Source of the DNA: Beverwykella pulmonaria
Lineage: Eukaryota; Ascomycota; Dothideomycetes; Pleosporales; Melanommataceae
Direction of reading: 5' to 3'
Assembly: GCA_001599595.1 (NCBI GenBank)
Contig: BCHH01000012.1
Location: forward strand, 189,543-253,542
Length of the DNA: 64,000 nucleotides
Of this stretch, positions 59,266 to 64,000 are shown piece by piece. The notes beneath the pieces were generated by a model. That model was not told the DNA's origin, ran no database searches, and worked only from the letters and a program-made list of their open reading frames with translations. Each line of letters starts with the position of its first letter. The first letter of the stretch is position 1. Position numbers and translations under genes: made by a program.

Positions 59266-61129
59266 TCACTCCTCCTCTTCATCAGATGCGACTCTCTGCG
59301 CAAGGGGCCCATCAGGCTCCAGATCCTCGAGATAAACTAAAACATTGTTAGCTTTAGCGTTGAGACTGGAGTAGGAAAGTCGCTCACCATGTGGCCTAAC
59401 AAACCAACTGCACAAAAACGCGGCCCCAAACGTCGCCGCCAGACACACAAAAACCGCCTGCCGAAAGCTCTTAACAGTCGCACTGTAAATCCCATTAAAA
59501 ATCGTGGGCGCCACGACTCTCGACAGCGCATGCAGCAATCCCGTCGCGCCCAGCAACTGGCCCACCCGATCCGGGGGAACATGCTTGGTGAGCGCCGATC
59601 CCAAAGCCGGCGAACCTATGCCGCCAATGGAAGCGATAGCGCCGGACACGGTGAAGAGAGTCCCGTCTCGGGCAAGCGAGTACCCCAGGTAGCCCAGCAA
59701 GTCGAAGAAAATGGCGATGCGGATGATGGAGAGGTCGAACATGTCAGAGCCTGAATTGCGCTGTTTCTTGGTTCCTTCTTTGCCGCGAACGAGGCGAGTT
59801 ACCAGGGGGAGGACGACGAGTAGGCCTAGCACGCGGCAGCTATTGACGATGGAGACGAATTTACTCGACTCCCATTCTTGCCAGTTGAATTGCAGACGCA
59901 TGTAGATGACGATGACGCCCATGGCGCCCATGGCCACGCCGAACATTATCGTGTCTGTAGCAGCGAGGAGAACTAGGTTCCAGCGGACTGCGGAACTGGA
60001 CCCAGGGCCTGTAGGCCAGAGGATTTTGAGCGGTGCGAGGAGGTTGATGGAGTGGCCCAGCAATTCTAATTCCCCGCGGTACTTTGCTCGTGCTTCTTCT
60101 TGACGTGTCTTGGACAATGACTCTGGAATGACAAGGAGGAGGAAAAGGATGAAGATGCAGTGGCAGGCCAATGCGGCGTAGAAGACCAGCAGAACGGCTT
60201 CGTTTTTGCTGACGTACTGTTCTCGGGCCTCTATCAGATACCCTGCTAGAACGGGTCCGATTGCTATCCCGGTAAAGAGACAGGCATGGAAGTAGCCAAA
60301 TGCAACGTTTCGTTTCTGGGGTGGTGTGCAGTCCGTGGCATAGGAATGGGCCAGCGCCATCCCCACGATAAATGAACCACAGAGTCCATCCGCAGCGTAG
60401 CCGACCAGTATCCAATTCACGCTCACGACGTTGGGATACTTGGCGGCCAAAATCGTCAATACCTCTCCCACAAGCACACCTGTTGTGGTTAAGACAAGCA
60501 ACAGCTTGCGCCCGTGCCGATCTGAAAGGGCACCAAGCTTGGGACTCGTTATCGCTGACAAGATGCCCCCGAGCAGGTTCGCGTAAAGAAGGAAGAGCGA
60601 GGCGCGGGAGGATACTTCAGGGTTCTGGCACTGATCGAATCTGCGCGCCGGATCTGTAGGCCCGCTCAATGGATCGTTCTCCTGGTCAGCATAGTAGTCT
60701 TCACATATAAGATCTATGATAAGGTTCATCTTGGGGACTATGATGCCCCCGTAGGCCGTGGTGAAGAGGAGGAATGGCGGCAGCAGCCAGAAGATCTATC
60801 GTAGCCATTAACATGGGCAAGTGCGCAGGAAGAGGGAAATGTATGCATACAGAAGGCTTCTTCCACCAGGGAAGCCCTTGGATCTCCACCGTGCCAAACC
60901 ATTCCGGAGATTCACGCCCACTATCGCTGCCCGCAATCCCTCGACTGCTTCCCTCATTGCCCAACAGCGGTTCTTCCTCGCTCTCGTTTTCCAGCACAGT
61001 CGAGGTGTTTCTAGACTTGCTAGATGGCGCGCGCCGGGTGTGTGGCTTAGAGGAGCTGGCGCTGCTGCGCGAGCGCAGCTGCTCGTCTATCTCTGCCTCT
61101 GTTGCGAAAAGCGCATCGTTGTCCGCCAT
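59266..61129 (-). CDS. MFS transporter, TetA/HIAT1-like
   Basis: Three exons on the minus strand, 60851-61129, 59388-60795 and 59266-59336, give 585 aa. The first 95 residues are a hydrophilic Ser/Glu-rich cytoplasmic segment containing a dileucine-like ESEEEPLLGN. Exon 2 starts with the first membrane helix (IFWLLPPFLLFTTAYGGIIV). Motif A-like sequence is SPKLGALSDRHGRKLLLVLT, and later helices include GYFHACLFTGIAIGPVLAGY. A central loop holds IPESLSKTRQEEARAKYRGE. The tail is acidic (DGPLAQRVASDEEEE). The fold and motif resemble the tetracycline-resistance/HIAT1 branch of the MFS and yeast YCR023C, proteins of largely unknown substrate. The acidic-dileucine signal hints at vacuolar or endosomal sorting, which is inference. 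Confidence 0.88.
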
Positions 61130-64000
61130 TGCTGAGGCTTATCTTGAGCGGAAGTAAGCTAGGAGCAGTCGCGATGCTGTCGTGGTCGTCGGCGTAGGTA
61201 GTGTTGGTGAACTCTAAGGTCTCGAATGCATTTCCGAATCGCCTCTATCCCTACGCTCTCAATCAGTCCTCAATTCACCCAGAACCCCCCAGTGTCACGT
61301 TTAAGCTGGACTCTCGGTTCACCCCGGCACCCCATTAGCTCGCTCGGACTCGGGATATGCTTACCAACAGCCCTCAAAAAGCTCCCGGAACTCGTCCGTT
61401 CAACAGTGTGGACTCGTCAATATTGGCAGGCGCGTTGACATGCGTTGTCCCGTGGTGGCTCAGAAACACGCCTTCCACCGGAGCGCTGTCGATGACGTTG
61501 ACAATTCATCGTGAAACTCGGCATCTCGGGTGCAATTGGCTGCCGACGGACTAGGCCGAATACGTGGACCAAACACGTGCTGCTATATCCGATGCTCCGC
61601 TTCAATGCGTCTTTCTTGCTTTCGGTCAATGCTATCATTTGTGAAATGTAGGATGCGAGAGCTGTTGTTTAAAATCATAGTTGGCAGAAAATTCTAGCTA
61701 CATCCTACGTATGCAGAAGGCCTAACGCTCTGACCAGGCACCACACATTCGCAAGACACCAAGGCACGTTCAGACACGAGGTCAGATGGTCTGTCCCAAA
61801 TCCACGGCCCTTTTGTCCAAGGCTAGACCGGGCCACCAAGCCTGAGGTATACCGGTAATTTGTCTTCACCGGTAGCGTCCATGACCTATACAAGCTAGCG
61901 TACTTTAGTGACCTACATCCTCAGCCTTGCACACAATATGTAGAATTCACGAGCACTTTTGAGCGCTTTAGCTCTAGCATAACGATAATCTCATGCTATC
62001 TCTCCTGTTAGTCCCTTATCCCACTCCCCTCTGTTCTTACCTCACATCACTTAATGTTATCCAACATGGTCATGCCATCCAGCCTACCCATTGCCTTCAC
62101 TTCCCACAAAATAAACATGCGGTGAGTGGACTTAACGTCAGCTGTCTACCGCAAAGGTAACCTTGCAAGACATTGGAGACTCAAGCATGGTTTTTCAAGA
62201 AAGGTCTGCCTGTGTAAAAAGGCCGCACTATTGGAAGACGTTCATGTGGCCAGATGCCCGTCGGAAGCACTATAGAATGTCACCTGGATCTCAGCTCTGG
62301 TCCTGCCAGCTGTCTTCCACAGGCAAGCACAGACCTTGCACAATAGCCACTATTTCCCTCAAAAATGTATTCTTGCAACCCACTCCCGGATCGGAAAGAA
62401 GGCAAAATTACCAAGGTTTATGCTGAACAGTTTCTTTTTCCCTATTGATCATCCGCAAGGTCCTTGTGAGGTTTGAGAGATTATTTGGGGGTCAGATGAG
62501 CGGTCATGAGAGTAACAGGAGAGGTACAGGTGATGAACATGGCTATGGTGATGATGAATGGTGTGGTGTTCATGTTGAATTTTGGCCCCAAAAATGTGGA
62601 TATTCAGAAGACGTAGGCTGCAGTCACCCCTCATATCATGTCGGAAATCTCCATTCATAAGGCTGGAGGTCCTCCAGGAGGAAATATCGCGTTAAGCCGT
62701 CCCGAGGACACCGTTCAACGTGCTTCCTGTCGGTTATCTTGCTTTTTCCGGCGTCTGAGGACACCCTCAGCCTTCCCATACGATCTGGTGCCCTACTTTT
62801 TTTTTTTTTAACGCATTTCAATATTCACATGGCACCCAGATAGTCCCTATCTCAACCTACCACGAGGCTAATGCTAGCCACGTTTACTTTAAGATAAGCA
62901 GAACAACGTGCAACAAGGATGCACCAACCGGAAGTCTTTGCCTCACCTCATCTTGCAGGCTTTTAATTGCAAAGTGCTGTTATGTGCGTCTCGATGAGTT
63001 CACAGACCCCGCTTTCGTATTACATATTCGCCCATAGAGTGCGGATCCGAATGCAGGGCGGAAGGTACTCGTCAGGCACTGCAGATAATCAGGCTGGCAA
63101 TCAAGCTTTCACACGATTTGGTTTTGATAAATTTGCATCTGGCGTGGGTGTGAGGTGTTGTTGCCTTAACATCTGATCGCCTTACGTCTCGAAGGAACCA
63201 GTGCGGTCGGAGTGAAACCCTTCCCATGCAGTTGGAACAAGGTTGTGTACCGAGAGTTAGGATCCCTTCTGATCCCAAGTTCCATTTCCGGCGATTTGGT
63301 ATTGTTGATATGATGTGATCTTTGGCGTGCTGAATCAAAGAGGAGCGAAAGAGTTTAAAAAATAGGCATAGATCAGGCAATTGACATTCTGCATCAACGT
63401 CTTGCCTCATCGACATAGTCGTAAGCTTTGATGCGAGCATGACCGATGGACTGAATTGATGAAGACGCCAACACTTCGTCGGAAGCATGCTTCCTAGTAG
63501 CATGCTGGCGTAATTCTCGGAATACTTCTTATCCCATAATTGGGTCCCTGGGTTGGGGGCCAAATCTATAGGGCAACTATAGATAACCTAATTTTGTAGA
63601 GTAAACTAGTCTCATCCACGTGCATGTAATTACCGATAAGAAGCAGAATATGTTTGATTGCCTTGTTTGCCTTGTTTGCCTTTTTTTCGTAGCTTCTGCA
63701 ACGCAAATGCAATTGAGGCATGTTGTGTTACGTCTTCCTTTATCAATGAAACGAGGATAACGAATGCAGCCGAAAGGAACAGGCTGTAGTGTTTCCATCG
63801 GTATGAATTTGAAAGCAGGCGTGCAAGTTGGAGGAACAGATGAAGGACGAACAGATTGAGTGAATCTACAGCCTTCAGCCCTACGGTAAATTTGCTGTCA
63901 GCTCGGCAGAATTGTAAATGGATGGAGAAAAGGATTCGCCCAGGGCCTTTCTCAACTCTTTTAATAAATTAATGTCAGCGTGTTTTCGGGTGATGAAGGT
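61130..64000. other. Gene-poor right flank
   Basis: 2.9 kb without a supported gene. It contains the promoter of the MFS gene near 61.15-61.3 kb, a 13-nt T run near 62.8 kb and a short CTTGTTTGC repetition near 63.66 kb. The longest frame (minus strand, 63072-63503 from its first ATG) has 143 codons with no recognised motif. It resembles the left flank: AT-richer, with degenerate short frames. Confidence 0.5.

Noticed and set aside
63072..63503. 143-codon minus-strand frame in the right flank
   Set aside because: No motif or family feature; the composition looks like translated intergenic DNA.

Overview
The window reads as nuclear DNA of a filamentous ascomycete (Pezizomycotina). Most genes carry one to five short introns, many of 45-80 nt, with GT-AG borders and CTAAC-like branch points. 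The proteins are of ascomycete type and include a fungal Cbp3, a Pop3, an AA9 cellulose oxygenase, an Ecl1-like protein and a CysA-type acyltransferase. The class cannot be fixed from this window alone; Dothideomycetes or a relative is a guess. I rebuilt 19 intron-exon gene models by hand from splice signals and reading-frame continuity.

Layout. 1-4.8 kb: gene-poor, AT-rich flank with a broken coding fragment, an orphan small ORF and a duplicated motif. 4.8-18 kb: Ecl1-like zinc-binding protein (-), eEF2 lysine methyltransferase (-) diverging from RPS24 (+), VPS72/YL1 of the SWR1 complex (-) diverging from a Puf1/Jsn1-type RRM-PUF protein (+). 18-24.7 kb: mRNA capping enzyme (-) with a 49-nt homopolymer directly after its stop codon, the complex III assembly factor CBP3 (-), then a gene-poor stretch with an interrupted reading frame. 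24.7-33.8 kb, all minus strand: secreted type-B carboxylesterase, mitochondrial phosphate carrier MIR1, an F-box/WD40 protein, and a secreted AA9 lytic polysaccharide monooxygenase. 35.5-39.4 kb (+): mitochondrial-type serine/homoserine O-acyltransferase and a sugar-porter MFS permease. 40-47 kb: KU70 (-) diverging from ferrochelatase HEM15 (+), pyruvate dehydrogenase E1 alpha PDA1 (+), and the RNase P/MRP subunit POP3 (-). 47.6-55.5 kb (+): a USP9X-like ubiquitin hydrolase of about 2540 residues. 57.2-61.1 kb (-): ALG5 glucosyltransferase and a TetA/HIAT1-like MFS protein. 61.1-64 kb: gene-poor.

Most of the window is housekeeping: translation and RNA processing, mitochondrial metabolism, DNA repair and chromatin, and N-glycosylation. 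Two secreted hydrolytic/oxidative enzymes and a sugar porter are the environmental part. Four pairs of genes share divergent intergenic promoters (EFM3-like/RPS24, VPS72/PUF, KU70/HEM15, POP3/USP). I see no biosynthetic cluster, no intact transposon, no CRISPR array, and no tRNA or rRNA gene. I did not find a convincing new biological system. The observations most worth checking are the G49 tract in the capping-enzyme 3' UTR, the 25-residue triple repeat in VPS72, two GC-AG introns, complete [2Fe-2S] ligands in ferrochelatase, and the decayed coding fragments in the gene-poor stretches.
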